From: Pempheris klunzingeri
Lineage: Eukaryota; Chordata; Actinopteri; Acropomatiformes; Pempheridae
Assembly: GCF_042242105.1 (NCBI RefSeq)
Contig: NW_027254956.1
Span: forward strand, 248,001 to 312,000
Reading direction: 5' to 3'
DNA: 64,000 nucleotides
Shown: positions 13,735 to 24,514 of the stretch, piece by piece
Layout: the number at the start of each line of letters is the position of its first letter
Position numbering within the stretch: position 1 is the first letter of the stretch
The notes under the pieces: generated by a model
Database searches by the model: none
What the model was told of the DNA's origin: nothing
Seen by the model: the letters and a program-made list of their open reading frames with translations, nothing else
Position numbers and translations under genes: made by a program

Positions 13735-13984
13735 GATATTTATCTGTTAAATTATGATGGATTAAATGGGAGACTTTTTTTGTGTGTGGGTTTGTGTTAT
13801 TAGTTTTTGTTTTATTTAAACATAGTCCATTTTTATGGTCTTACTCACAGAAGAAATGCATTACGATGCGTTATGTTATGTGTGTTGTGATGAGTAGTGT
13901 CAGTGTGTATGTTTGCGTGTATTTTTCTGTTGTCACCATGTAAACTGTGTGGACCCCGGAAACTAAAGCTAAACGTTAAGTCTA

Positions 13985-14329
13985 TTTTCTATCATTAACT
14001 ACATAAGTCATGTTCGCAGTTTCCTACCGACGGGGGTTCCGGTCGACACACGATGGCGGCAGAGGGTCGACACAGACCTGTTATTGTGACCACGAAGAAG
14101 AAAAACAACCTGCCGAGGCGACGGAAGCGTAGAAGAAGACAGAGTCGATGATAAACATGAGCGTGCTAATGTGAAACAGAGAGACACACACTACTGGAGG
14201 TTAAATACTTGCATGGATAGAGGCTTTTAGTTAAATAACTTATACAACGTGCTGTTATGCCGTCTGTAACTTTGTGTGTCTACTCACCGCCCCACCAAAC
14301 TCCACTTTGTATTTCGCTCATTTAAAGAG
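13985..14329 (+). promoter_or_regulatory. MTRFR promoter / 5' leader
   Basis: This GC-richer block directly precedes the first coding exon. It contains ACGATGGCGGC at about 14050-14060, a good YY1-type site of the kind found at start sites of mitochondrial and housekeeping genes. GTCGAC occurs on both sides of it (14042 and 14067). No TATA box is evident. A possible acceptor, GGCTTTTAG at about 14230, would allow an upstream noncoding exon. Confidence 0.4.
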
Positions 14330-15338
14330 ATGTCACGTCTTCTCCAGTTCCTCGGCGGTATGTGCAGGGTCTCCAGCCGGGTCATATGGAGAGGCTCTCC
14401 GGGCATCTCCTCACTGCTGAGGCCGCTCCCGCCCGGACTGACGTGTGTTTTGGCAGCTGGTAAAAAGGACCTGGTCGACCTTTCCGTCCTGAATGAGGAC
14501 GAGCTTGAAGAGCAGTTTGTGAGAGGATCTGGACCCGGAGGACAGGCCACCAACAAGACAAACAACTGTGTGGTGCTCAAGCACATCCCCAGTGGGATTG
14601 TTGTGAAGGTCAGTCAATAGGTTTTTTTAGTTAATGAATTACCCAAATCAGAGTTATTGTGATTATTCTGGACTATAAGACCATTTAGTCTCACCTCAAG
14701 GTCCATGCAGTGGCTGTTCTGACACTTTGATCACTACGTGCAAAACTTACAACATTTTGTAAATTTTTATTTTGCTTATTTATTTGTTTGTATTCATGGT
14801 GGTGGTCACTTTAACTTTCTATGCTATTGTAACACCAGAATTTCCCCCCGGGGATCAATAAAGTATTTCTATCTATCTACATGATCTTTAGGTCATGAAA
14901 TGTAGATGCTGATATATATCAGTACTTCTTGTCCGTGTTGGCTTGAAAGTTGAATTTCATGCTTCACTGAAGTCCTTTTGATGCCCAGAAAGAAATGTTA
15001 CTGATGATGATGAGAGCAGCCACTAAATGGATCAATGGACCTTGAGGTGGGATTTTTTTTGTCACTAAAGTAATGCGACTTACACACTTGTACTGTTTTT
15101 ACTGCAGTGCCATCAAACCAGATCTGTGGATTTAAATCGAAAGCGCGCTCGGGAAATTATGAGAGAGAAACTGGATGTTGAAAATAAAGGAGAACTCAGT
15201 GAAGTTCTTGTAAAGAAGAAGGAGTCCGAGGTGAGGAAACAGGAGAAGAGGAGAAAGGCAAATGAGCATCTTGAGAGAAAAAGACTATTTAAAGAATCGC
15301 TGGCTGCAGACTCCAGATCTGGAAATGACACTGTTTAA
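14330..15338 (+). CDS. mtrfr: Mitochondrial translation release factor in rescue (C12orf65 type)
   Basis: Two coding exons, 14330-14608 and 15108-15338, join in phase 0 to give 169 aa (human about 166). The ATG at 14330 is chosen because no in-frame ATG lies upstream in the exon. The first ~45 residues are Arg-rich and Ser/Leu-rich without acids, as in a mitochondrial presequence. Residues 67-78 read [12 protein letters not shown], with the class-I release factor GGQ at 70-72. Next come [15 protein letters not shown] and, in exon 2, [17 protein letters not shown], then a Lys/Arg-rich helical tail. The family (MTRFR/C12orf65) has GGQ but no codon-recognition domain. It frees peptidyl-tRNA from split mitochondrial large subunits, working with MTRES1. 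The donor is AAG|GTCAGT and the acceptor ACTGCAG. Identity is near certain. Confidence 0.93.
14790..14880 (+). repeat. Non-LTR retroposon 3' tail in MTRFR intron
   Basis: The segment ends in GAATTTCCCCCCGGGGATCA, then ATAAAGTATTT and (CTAT)n. This is the common teleost 3' end also seen near 11.3 kb and, reversed, near 55.1 kb. It lies about 230 bp upstream of exon 2 of MTRFR in the same orientation. The 5' limit is uncertain. Confidence 0.6.
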
Positions 15339-15423
15339 AATGTTGTGTGTGAAATATAGAGTGAATGATCCTGAGTTTTAAGACTGAACGACAAAACTTG
15401 GAAAGGTACTGTCAATGGGTTTC

Positions 15424-15429
15424 AATAAA
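15424..15429 (+). terminator. MTRFR poly(A) signal
   Basis: AATAAA lies 86 bp after the TAA stop. Further signals at about 15490 and 15520 could give longer 3' ends. Confidence 0.5.
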
Positions 15430-16019
15430 ATTTTCCTTTTGTTTGTACAGCATCTTTCATGCAAAGTTGCAATACATAGTACATCACATAATAAAACAGT
15501 TAATAAGACATAAAGATATAAATAAAGACATACAATATAGTCAAAAATGATGTGAAGTAAATCTTTCAATACTTGAAGGGGTGTTCCCCTAAAAAAATAA
15601 AATAGGTATGCAACCTCTTACTGAAAGCTGACGCACTGAATTACATACTGAAAACATGGATCGAACAAGTCAACTTATTACAACTGCAGCACTGAATAAA
15701 TTCAAAGCATAACGTTTACATCAGTTTGTCAGTAGATGTAAGCTAAAGCATCAAAGTAAAAGTATCAATTACTTGCATGGGACCTTGTTTGCTCAGGGGT
15801 AGACAGGTTACACCCTGCTTCCTTTGGCCTTGGTTTTCAAGTATTATTTTTAGATATTTTACATTTATATTTATTTCACTTGAATCATCTGTGCTTGGTT
15901 AACGTCACAGGGCATTTTTAAGTCTTGAATCTTGCTTGTAAACATTATTTTTGCTCAGTATTTCACACCAAAAGCACTTCATTCCCACTGAGATGAAGCT
16001 ATCCTTTGAAAGATAGATA

Positions 16020-16276
16020 TGAATGCAGCTATATTCCTGCCGGACGTGTGACAGCCAGAGCTACAGCCAATGAGAGAACTGCTTTCACGCTCGTGCCCCT
16101 CCCACGTGAGTGAAACAGCCAATGGGAGGCGCAGCACGGTTTTTAAATCCACCACGCTCCCACGGCTGCAGGTTGCAGTGTGCTGGTGTGTTGTTTACCG
16201 GAGCAGAAGCTGTGAACTAAGCTCGAAGGGCAATATTTAATAGACTCCTGGTCCTTTTTTTTCTGTGGTAACTGAG
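16020..16276 (+). promoter_or_regulatory. KMT5A promoter and 5' leader
   Basis: Two CCAAT boxes (16067-16071 and 16119-16123, 52 bp apart) flank an E-box CACGTG (16102-16107). A TTTAAA at 16142-16147 follows, close to where transcription should start. NF-Y CCAAT boxes followed by a CHR-like TTTAAA/TTTGAA are typical of G2/M-expressed promoters. That would fit the known cell-cycle control of KMT5A, but TTTAAA could equally act as a weak TATA element. Confidence 0.5.
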
Positions 16277-19200
16277 ATGGCAAAAGGTAAAGCTGCTCTT
16301 GTGTTTCAGTAAATGTTGCACGTCGAACACGCTCCAGTAGTTAATGAGTAGCTAACAGATAGCTAGCGCTAGCGTAAACAGATTTAAATAAACATGACTG
16401 ATGTTTACCAATAAAACTCGCCAGTAACGGTCGACTTTTTGTGCAGAGTTTGGGTGAATTTGACAGCAGTGTTTATATTTATCTATTCCCATGTTTACAA
16501 AGGGAAGAAAAATGTTCTGAGAGCCGACAAAAAATCCGAGGACACCGCAGAACACCAAGTTACTTCACGGAGGGAGACAAAGGAAAACAAACCGGCTACA
16601 AATAAAGTAAGTTTTATTGTTTGTTGTTTGCTTCTGCAGCTTGTGTGTTTAAAGTAGACAAGCAGCTGTTCTCACCTTCTCTGTTAACACAACTTCAGAA
16701 AGGTTATGTTCCTCTCACAGGAGGTCCAGCCTAAACTTCCTCCAGTGAAATAAACCGTCATGTAGGAAGCTCCTAATTATTTGTCTCCTCCACACACTGT
16801 GAGGGCTGGATGTCTGCAGTCTAGTGCAAAGGGGCTCTGATGTGGATACCATGATGATCACCTGAATCCAATAACTTCATAAATGACTTGAAGACACAAT
16901 GTCATAACAGAGATTAGTCTTCAGCTAAACTTTGCGCTCAGTGCTGTGATCCTGAAATATATAATTGACTATTGTACTTGGCAATACATCTTTATCTGGC
17001 ACTAAGCATTTGTGGAGAGAGAAAGAAGCACTCTGAAGTGAAGGAACTTTCTGATTGACTATTTTAGCTACATCTTGAAGTTATTTTTTTAGTTTAGGTA
17101 ATTCTTAGGTTGTTCTTTTAAAGTTACTCATCCAAAAAGTAAAAATGTTTCACTGTGACTGGATGAATTGCTTAATGAGTTGCACATAACCAACACTGTA
17201 TAAGTGTGACTTGCAGTGGGCAATAAGCTTTAAAATTATGATCTGTCCAAAGAAATCACACTGAACACGACTGTACACCTGGTGCTAGTTTGGGTACCTG
17301 GACACCCTGTTTTACCAATACTATCCAGCATTTCTAATATGTACTCTACCAATTGCAGAGGCTATAGTTACCATGGAGATGCTTGCCACGCCTGGTTTTC
17401 GGCGGCAGGCAGAGCGGTGAAGTCCTCATCCGCTGGCTATCAGTTTACTTTGATCTCTCTTGGATCAGACTATTTTCTGTTAACAAAAAGTGACACAAAA
17501 AGTATCCCTGGATTGAATTCACATGTATGTTGTCAGAAGGTGTGAGCAGGAATTAATTCATTAAACACATTCTGCACCAGCTACATGGCTCTAAACAGCC
17601 TTATAACGTGACATCTCATTTATTGCATCTCATCAGATTTGCATGCTGACTCAACCCTAGTGAGCTGAATATGTATGTAACTCCTCAGTGTTATCGCTGT
17701 GAACGGTACAGTGTTTTTTATTTCTTCACCACAGTAATATAATTCTCTTTGCAGCATTGCATAGGTAAAGCACAGTCATTTTTCCAGAGTTTTCGGAGTC
17801 CAAGCAAACCTAGATCCCCTCTGAGTGACAGCTCAAGCATGCTGATCCAGGAAGGAAATGAGTCGGATGCAACTAATCTTGACGTGTCAAAAAAAGGTAA
17901 GTATCTAATTGCTAATTTTAAAAGGTTTGGCACAACTAATCTGAGATGTAGTTGTTTGGTCATTTTTACTACATGTGATCTCCCAACTGTTTTGCTGTTC
18001 ACACTTGTGTTACTGTATGGTCAGCAGATTCACGTGTACTACAGGAACATTTCCTGTGCATGTGAATGGTTTCACTGGCCCACTATCTTAGGACGCAGTG
18101 TTTTTTTTTCCCTCTTAAAAGTGACCTCACTTTCTTGGTTGAGGCCAAATGTTTAGGGCAGCTGCCAATTTCATTTTTGTTTCTTCTTCATTTTAGATAT
18201 GCCTAATGAAATAAAACCTGAGAGTTGTGAGCCCAACGAAAGGATGCCTGAGCTGACTGAGCAAAAAGAGTCTACCACACATACAAGTGCCAGGTCTGCA
18301 GCAGACGGCAAAGTTTCAGCATCCAAAACTCTGAGTAAAACAGGTCGTAAACTCGGAGGAAAAAAGTGAGTGCTGAGTGCAGAGAGGCAACATGTCAGAC
18401 AGACACTTTCACAGAAAATTATTTCTCATTACTTTGATAATGTCTCTCTTTCAGGACGGAGAATAAAGCTCCCCAAAACAGAAAGGTTACAGACTATTTT
18501 CCCATCAGGCGGAGTAATAGAAAAACTAAGGCAGAGCTAAAGGTGGGTAGGAAAAATGCTTCCTGTGGATTGTATTATACTTTCATAGGAGAAATGATTT
18601 TGCACCTGCAGTTAAGATTTTTTTGCTGATTATTTGTTTTGTGTGAAAGGATGATGCAACTCTACCTCAACAGAAAGTTTGACTTTGACCTAATTACTCA
18701 AACTGTCAACAGAATGAAGAACACAGACACATTGATGACCTGATAAAGAACGACATTGAAGAGGGAATGCAGGTAACATTTAATAGATTGAATGTGCAGT
18801 GCCACTTTGTGTTCACTATGTATTTTGATGACTGTCTGCAACACAAAGGGCTCCTATTTGTTGACATTAGCATTAGAATTTGCTAGTTTTTGCAAATCAT
18901 TTAGTACAGTGCTTTTCAACTGGCTTTATATTATCACAGTGTGGGTAATATACAGTACTGTGCAAAAGTTGATATTGATGGGATTTAGATTTTTCTTCTG
19001 TTCCCTTTGCAATTTGCATCAATGCAAATTGATAAAAAATAAATATTAAAATGTTTATATTTTTGGATCCAGTAAATGTCAACAAGCTGGATGAATAGTG
19101 AGCTTTCAGTGTATGCAACATGGAGGAAAGTTAAGCGTTTTTCATTTGCATATACTACCCACATTTTAATGATACGAAGCTAGTTGAAAATCGACAAAGT

Positions 19201-20065
19201 ATCCCTTTAAATATTTTTGAAAGGTAAAGCAAACCCTGCACCATTGCTAGTACAGTTAAACTTCCCGCTTTTGTTTTTTTAACATTGGCAGATCAAACAC
19301 ATGGAAGGAAAAGGAAGAGGGGTGTTTGCTGCCAAGATCTTCAAAAAGGGAGAGTTTGTTGTGGAGTACCATGGAGATCTACTGGAACTGGCTGAGGCTA
19401 AAATAAGAGAGGCCGAATATGCTCAGGATCCCCAAACAGGCTGTTACATGTATTACTTCCAGTATCAGTCTAAAACGTACTGGTAAGTCCAAACGTCACC
19501 ACTTTAAAATGGGACTAGCATGTGGTTTGTCACTTATGTCATGCTATTTATTTTCTGTTTTAATTTGATCAACTTTCTGTGGGTAATTAACTTTAACTGT
19601 ACATCTGAGGGATTTTCTGAGAGTGACTGCAAACTCTGTAGCCCTAACATGGCTGGGTGATTACTGCAATTGCTAAAAAATCTTAAAAGAAAAAGAAGAT
19701 AATTACTTCAGGGATAAAATTGCTCTTGCTGGTAAATAAATTTTCCCCATTGTTTGGACCATTACCATCTTATTTTGCATTACATTGACTGACTTGGGGC
19801 ACTCAAGAAGAAAAGTCTTGGACTGTATTTAACCTTTTTATTAATGTTTTACAGTGTGGACGCTACCAGGGAAACGAGTCGACTTGGAAGATTGATCAAC
19901 CACAGTAAAAGTGGTAATTGCCAGACTCGGCTTCACCCCATTGATGGAACCCCTCATCTGATCTTGGTGGCCTCCAGAGATATCAAAGTAGAGGAAGAGC
20001 TGCTGTATGACTACGGTGACCGGAGCAAAGCCTCAGTCTTGGCGCACCCTTGGCTCAAATACTGA
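16277..20065 (+). CDS. kmt5a: N-lysine methyltransferase KMT5A (SETD8/PR-Set7)
   Basis: Eight coding exons keep one frame throughout: 16277-16286, 16470-16606, 17755-17896, 18197-18365, 18455-18542, 18713-18772, 19292-19482 and 19855-20065. They give 335 aa (human forms 352 and 393). The enzyme monomethylates Lys20 of histone H4 on chromatin. Exon 5 encodes NRKVTDYFPIRR, a PCNA-box degron with the TD and downstream basic residues needed for CRL4-Cdt2 destruction in S phase. The SET domain spans about 206-327, with EGKGRGVFA, FVVEYHGDL, GCYMYYFQY, RLINHSKSGNCQ (NHS at 281-283) and ELLYDYGDR, and it ends HPWLKY. The N-terminal half is acidic/Ser-rich and poorly conserved. The exon 2 acceptor (ACAGCAG at 16463-16469) was chosen over GTGCAG because only it stays open. 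The next gene, RILPL2, is convergent. Confidence 0.95.
17367..17380. promoter_or_regulatory. X-box-like motif in KMT5A intron 2
   Basis: GTTACCATGGAGAT shares 13 of 14 bases with the motif at 1460-1473. It has a perfect left X-box half. The role is unknown. Confidence 0.25.
18949..19070. repeat. Likely DNA-transposon (MITE-like) remnant in KMT5A intron 6
   Basis: The segment starts ACAGTACTGTGCAAAAGTT, a terminus I recognise from an abundant small teleost element that begins CAGTACTGTGCAAAAG. Further in are TTTTTCTTCTGTTC and TGCAAATTGATAAA, also seen in those copies. The far end cannot be set and no matching inverted terminus was found nearby, so this is a partial copy. Family naming needs a repeat library. 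Confidence 0.4.
19010..19031. repeat. Perfect inverted repeat containing two octamer motifs
   Basis: CAATTTGCAT (19010-19019) and ATGCAAATTG (19022-19031) form a perfect 10-bp inverted repeat with a 2-base spacer. Each arm contains the POU/octamer motif ATGCAAAT. It lies inside the probable transposon remnant, so it may be part of that element and not a host enhancer. Confidence 0.6.
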
Positions 20066-20392
20066 ATTTGCTGTATGTCAAATGAACTGGTACTCTCTGC
20101 TGTCCTGTTCATCTTCATGTGTAACATGCTTTAGATGATCAGTCCTGAACATGCTTTTATTGAGTATTAAAACATTTTTGTTTTAAATGGAGGCTAAACA
20201 CATGAAGAGAGTATTTTTGCAACAGTTTTTATCATGCTTTTATGTTTTGTTTTTTTTAAATGGTAGCAGATTGATGCAAGCTTGAAGAGGATAAGTAGTG
20301 CTTCATATTGTCATGGGGATTTCCTTTTTGTTATGAAGATTTGACAATTCAAATTCACTATTGTAAATTATTACCTGTTTTGTAAATTGAGG

Positions 20393-20398
20393 AATAAA
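20393..20398 (+). terminator. KMT5A poly(A) signal
   Basis: AATAAA lies 328 bp after the stop. ATTAAA at about 20166 is an earlier alternative. The converging RILPL2 transcript should end near 20720, leaving about 300 bp between the two 3' ends. Confidence 0.55.
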
Positions 20399-20722
20399 AC
20401 ACTGTTTTCATTCCAGCTGTAGCATGCTTAATGGTGAAGAGGGAAAAACATAAATATGAAATGGTGCACTAAGACTAAGACCTTTTTATGTTTGTGTGAG
20501 CTTTGAAGCACATTAAGACCAAACTGAATCAAATTAAACACAAGGCATTGAACAACAGTGATCACACCTGACAATTAAATCCTACATCGTCATTACCCCC
20601 ACACTAATATTTGTGAAGTGAAGTGATGCTGTAGCTTTTGGCCACAAATGATGTGGAATAAAACAGAAACTTTTTAAATATTTGACTCCAGAAAAAACAC
20701 ATTATTCCAAATGTAATAACAT

Positions 20723-20728
20723 TTTATT
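20723..20728 (-). terminator. RILPL2 poly(A) signal
   Basis: AATAAA on the minus strand lies about 410 bp past the RILPL2 stop. It faces the KMT5A poly(A) signal across a short intergenic gap. Confidence 0.45.
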
Positions 20729-21134
20729 ATCAAATTTTGGCAGATGGTACCGTTTTTCCTTTATTTTGATAGCTGATAGTTAAAATAATTGGACCAATAT
20801 GAAGACCCCAGAAGACAGAAGAAAATTATGTTTTCAAGCCAATAAATAACTTCATTTTGAGCAAATAATCAACATAATCTCTAACAGTAGTTAGATAATA
20901 CTTTCCAGTTTGAATATCTTCACCAAACTTTCCACGTCATATATTTCTACTACATCAACTCTGTAGAACTATAAACCATCTTAGGTTAAAAATGTCAGTA
21001 CAAAACGTCGTGCTTGTTAGGCTGACAAATACACCGTAAAAAACAGTCATTATAAAAGTGGTTAACTGAGGAGTAAGTTGTGCCGACAAATCCTTTTTGT
21101 CCTCAACACGGTCCGTTCTTTTGAGCTGTTTTTC

Positions 21135-23127
21135 TTACTTTCGCCTGAATGAAAACCTACAAACAGAAAAGGTCCAGAGTTAGTTTAAGGAGGTTAATCC
21201 TGAGTGTGGTGGGGCGAACATGGAATATACAAGCAACTGCCCAGTGCGAGGAAGCAACATTTCGTCATGGCAGACTAATTAATGACCTCAGCATTAGTTT
21301 GGTAGACTAGCTGCCAATTTCCAACCCCCCCACTCTCTCTCACTCTCTCTCTCTCATTCAGAGCGCACACAAACATCCTCAGCATCAGCATGAATTCATT
21401 TGGTCACAAGTATATCATTAGGAGACAGGAGACGGGCTGTGAGAACAATCTCCCTGCTAGCTTACGTCAACATCATGTGGTTGCTGCTGAAAGTTTTCTT
21501 GAAACCTTGCCATCGGAGGTGTACAGCCAAAAATAAATGTTTAAATTAATTTGTGCTCCTTTCAGACTACTGCTTTGTTGTCTGCACAAGTAATCCAGCC
21601 TGTTACTCACAGTTTGCCTATGGTTGTCTTCTCCTCTTTTGCATCATTTACTGTGGCTGCGCTGTGCTCTGTGGCTGCTGGTGTCTCCAGATCCACCTCT
21701 ACCATGGCTGGTTCAGCCTGTGGCAAAATGCCGCTGCAGAAGAAGGTAGAGCTTTTTGTGGTCACTGACAGTATTCTACGCTGAGGTGTTGTGCATGAAA
21801 AACAGCTGCGAAACAAAATGCACATTATCAAGTTGAAGCTATTCGTGAGTTTGAATGAATCTCCCCCTGCCCTTTAAAACTAGAATTAGTGTTGTTGTCA
21901 GAGGCTAATTTCAGCTTTATCGACATTGTAACATCAGTGCAGGTCAGTTCTACTGCTGATATCTGCAATAACTGCTCGACTACACTGAGATATTGTTGCG
22001 GTTTATTTCGGATGTCACATTGGTTAATTTAGTGGCATCATAGTCGTAAGATCAGTCGTGTCTGTATTTATATAAAGACTGTTTGATTCTGTATGAGTCC
22101 GGACAGATATGGGTAGGATAATACTGGATATATGAGTGTTGGACGTGTACTACTATTAATTTAAATATTTTCAGCGTGTCTAACAGTAGGCCTACAGATC
22201 AGCTCAGACAGGTCTCAGCAGTACAGCCACTCTCATTCTTGTAGAATCTAGTTATCAGCTTAAAACAATGGACAATTCACACTGGAGTAACACATTCATT
22301 AGCTACACCTGAATAATGCAATGTGGTACTCGACAACAGCCCTATAGTAAATCCTGCTTTAGCAAACACCAAATGGTCGGTTTAGTAGACATTGTGTGAG
22401 AGAGGTGCTGATTGCACTTTGTGGCCAGTGTTGAGGTGGTGATGTTCTGGATTATACTTCTGTGAGGCACTTCCTGTCTAATGCCCTGTCCTCCTCGGGT
22501 ATGTAAAAGGAGGGGGACACCATAGATGTCAATGTAATGCACTTTCAGTAATGGGGGTTGAAGCTCTGTTTAAATCCTGTCTCAGAGTAGACTGCAATTG
22601 CTCACCTCTTGTACAGCTGAAGCTCCTCCTGAGCCACCATGAGCTGAGCCTTCAGCTGGTTCCTCTCCTGCAGCACCTCCTTCAGCTCCTGCATGGTGAA
22701 GCGCGGTCTGTTGGGGTCTGTCAGGTCCACCACCAGCTGGTTTGGTCCCGCTGTTTGCTTTAATGTGGCAGACAGAAGATCTTTAAACTAATGTCTGAGA
22801 AGAACTTGAGGACCGACAGGCAGTAACACTCACCGTGCCCGGCCCGGAGGAGCTCTCCTGGATGATCCTGTCCAACTCACTCCTCAAGTTGTCCCGCTCC
22901 ATTTTCAGCTCCTCCAAAGACAAGTTGTACTTATTGACTAAAGTCTCAAACATCTCTAAAACACGGACTATTCTGAACTGCAAATCCGACACTTCTTCGC
23001 CCGTGCTGCTTATTTTCAACAAATCTCGTCCGATTACATAGGAAATGTCATAGACATCCTCCACCGTCAGCTCAAACGCGTCCTTTTCGAAAGCCAGAGC
23101 GGGCGACGGCTCTTCGCCAAACTCCAT
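21135..23127 (-). CDS. rilpl2: RILP-like protein 2
   Basis: Four coding exons, read right to left: 22834-23127, 22606-22757, 21611-21733 and 21135-21156. They give 196 aa (human 211). The ATG at 23127 is the first in frame. RH1 (about residues 17-97) has FELTVEDVYDISYVIGRDL and VRVLEMFETLVNKYN. RH2 (about 100-148) has QLVVDLTDPNRPRFTMQELK and then VLQERNQLKAQL. A linker SGILPQAEP leads to the end KEEKTTIGKLFSFRRK, matching the family tail KEEKTIIKKLFFF. Known family roles: RH1 binds the myosin Va globular tail and RH2 binds Rab GTPases, including LRRK2-phosphorylated Rab8/Rab10. The protein controls ciliary membrane content and cell shape. The last exon codes only six residues plus stop. The acceptor of exon 2 (TTAAAG at 22758-) was set by phase. 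Confidence 0.93.
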
Positions 23128-23428
23128 CGCGGAACAATACGACTCCCAAAAGCGCCGCAATTAAGTAAACTTTAAGGTGAAGGCTCCGAAACGGCCCTTT
23201 GTCTCGGTTTTAACACTTTTACGAGCATTAGATGACAAACTTCCAGAGCGGCGGCACTTCCCCCATCACTCATCCACCAATGACGTGACTGTCCGGGCGG
23301 CAGAGGAGGGCAGAGTATCCTAGCGACAGGTGAGTACAAAGATCATGTACGGGTCAAGATAGCTCTCTCCACACTGTCTGTCGGTCCGTCTGTAGACCCG
23401 GCTCCTCGTTTTTCACTATTGGAAGCAG
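23128..23428. promoter_or_regulatory. RILPL2 5' region with divergent plus-strand splice signals
   Basis: This GC-rich stretch upstream of the RILPL2 ATG has a TGACGTGA element near 23281-23288. On the plus strand are two good donors, CGACAG|GTGAGT (exon end 23329) and AAGCAG|GTAAGC (exon end 23428). A pyrimidine-rich acceptor ending TCTGTAG at 23395 lies between them. This would fit a small noncoding exon at 23396-23428 of a divergent transcript. In human, SNRNP35 is transcribed this way between RILPL2 and RILPL1, but its coding exon was not found here. Confidence 0.35.
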
Positions 23429-23677
23429 GTAAGCTCTCACTGTTTAACGTCTCTCAGTCAGAAGGCTTGTCAGGATCAGGTGAGAAAACACGTGATTTGG
23501 TGTGTTTTCTGCGCTGTTACTCTCCGTTCTTACACAAAATAATGTCTAGATTATACTATACACTCAGAAGTGGGACACAAACACCATCTCTACCACATCT
23601 GGCACATTTGTCTTAGCCACATTTGCATTTGGCAGCAATACAATAACAACATTCAAAAGATATTTAAAAAAAACAAC

Positions 23678-23691
23678 TTTATTACTTTATT
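23678..23691 (-). terminator. RILPL1 poly(A) signals
   Basis: Two AATAAA hexamers on the minus strand (23678-23683 and 23686-23691) follow the RILPL1 stop by about 830 bp, giving a moderate 3' UTR. Confidence 0.5.
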
Positions 23692-24514
23692 CGAACAAGC
23701 ATTATTTTATACATGTGGTACATGTTTTTACAGCACCCATTCTTGGTGGACTAAGCTCTGGTCTATCTGATTGTAGCAGTGTAAACCACAGCATGTGGTG
23801 CCAGACTGTAGTGCTTCAAAAGTACACAGCAACATGTTCTTTTCATCAGGAGGGTTGACTTAATGCTGGCATGTTGCAAATGATATCAAAAGGTCTCTTA
23901 GCAGAAAACAGAGGTTCATTCGCTCCATCTTGAAACCAGCCACAAACACCTCAGCAATAATTTACCTTCAGATTCATCTTAACTTTACAGACATATAAAT
24001 GACACAAGATGTCACATATATGAGTCTTATGTCATCTGGGCCACGTGATATTATTCAGGGACTGCTTAGGAACTTCAAAGTGCTTGAGACTTGATATATA
24101 CTCTGGGCTATAGTCTATATTACAGACACTCACAGCTTCATTACAACTAAGGAAGCACAGCTTTTTCTTTGCTATATATAAAGTGACATTATTCATGGAG
24201 CCACAAAACTCTGGGAGGTCATAAATACAACACGCAGTTGTCTCACATTTGAACTACTAAGATTAATTCAAAGCTCTTAACAAGTTAGCTAAAATGTACT
24301 GTAAAAGTGACACCAGCAATGACAACAATGGTTAATTCATCACAGTTTCAAGTGTATAAACACAATACAGATCTTGTCTTGAACAAGTAATGCAGCCATT
24401 GAACCAACTTTTGAAAAATATGTCTAATGACAAACTGTGTTGAGAGAAACAAAGTGGTGTTGACACGGCGTGGGAAAAAAATCTGAGCAATCATACGAGA
24501 CTTTGAACTGAAGG

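Noticed and set aside
13447-13803. Plus-strand frame with repeated R-T-R-T / N-H-I-S units
   Set aside because: It is the coding shadow of the minisatellite inside the retroposon; no homology and no promoter.
16439-16469. KMT5A exon 2 starting at the GTGCAG acceptor
   Set aside because: Joined to exon 1 it meets a TGA at once; the next acceptor keeps the frame open.
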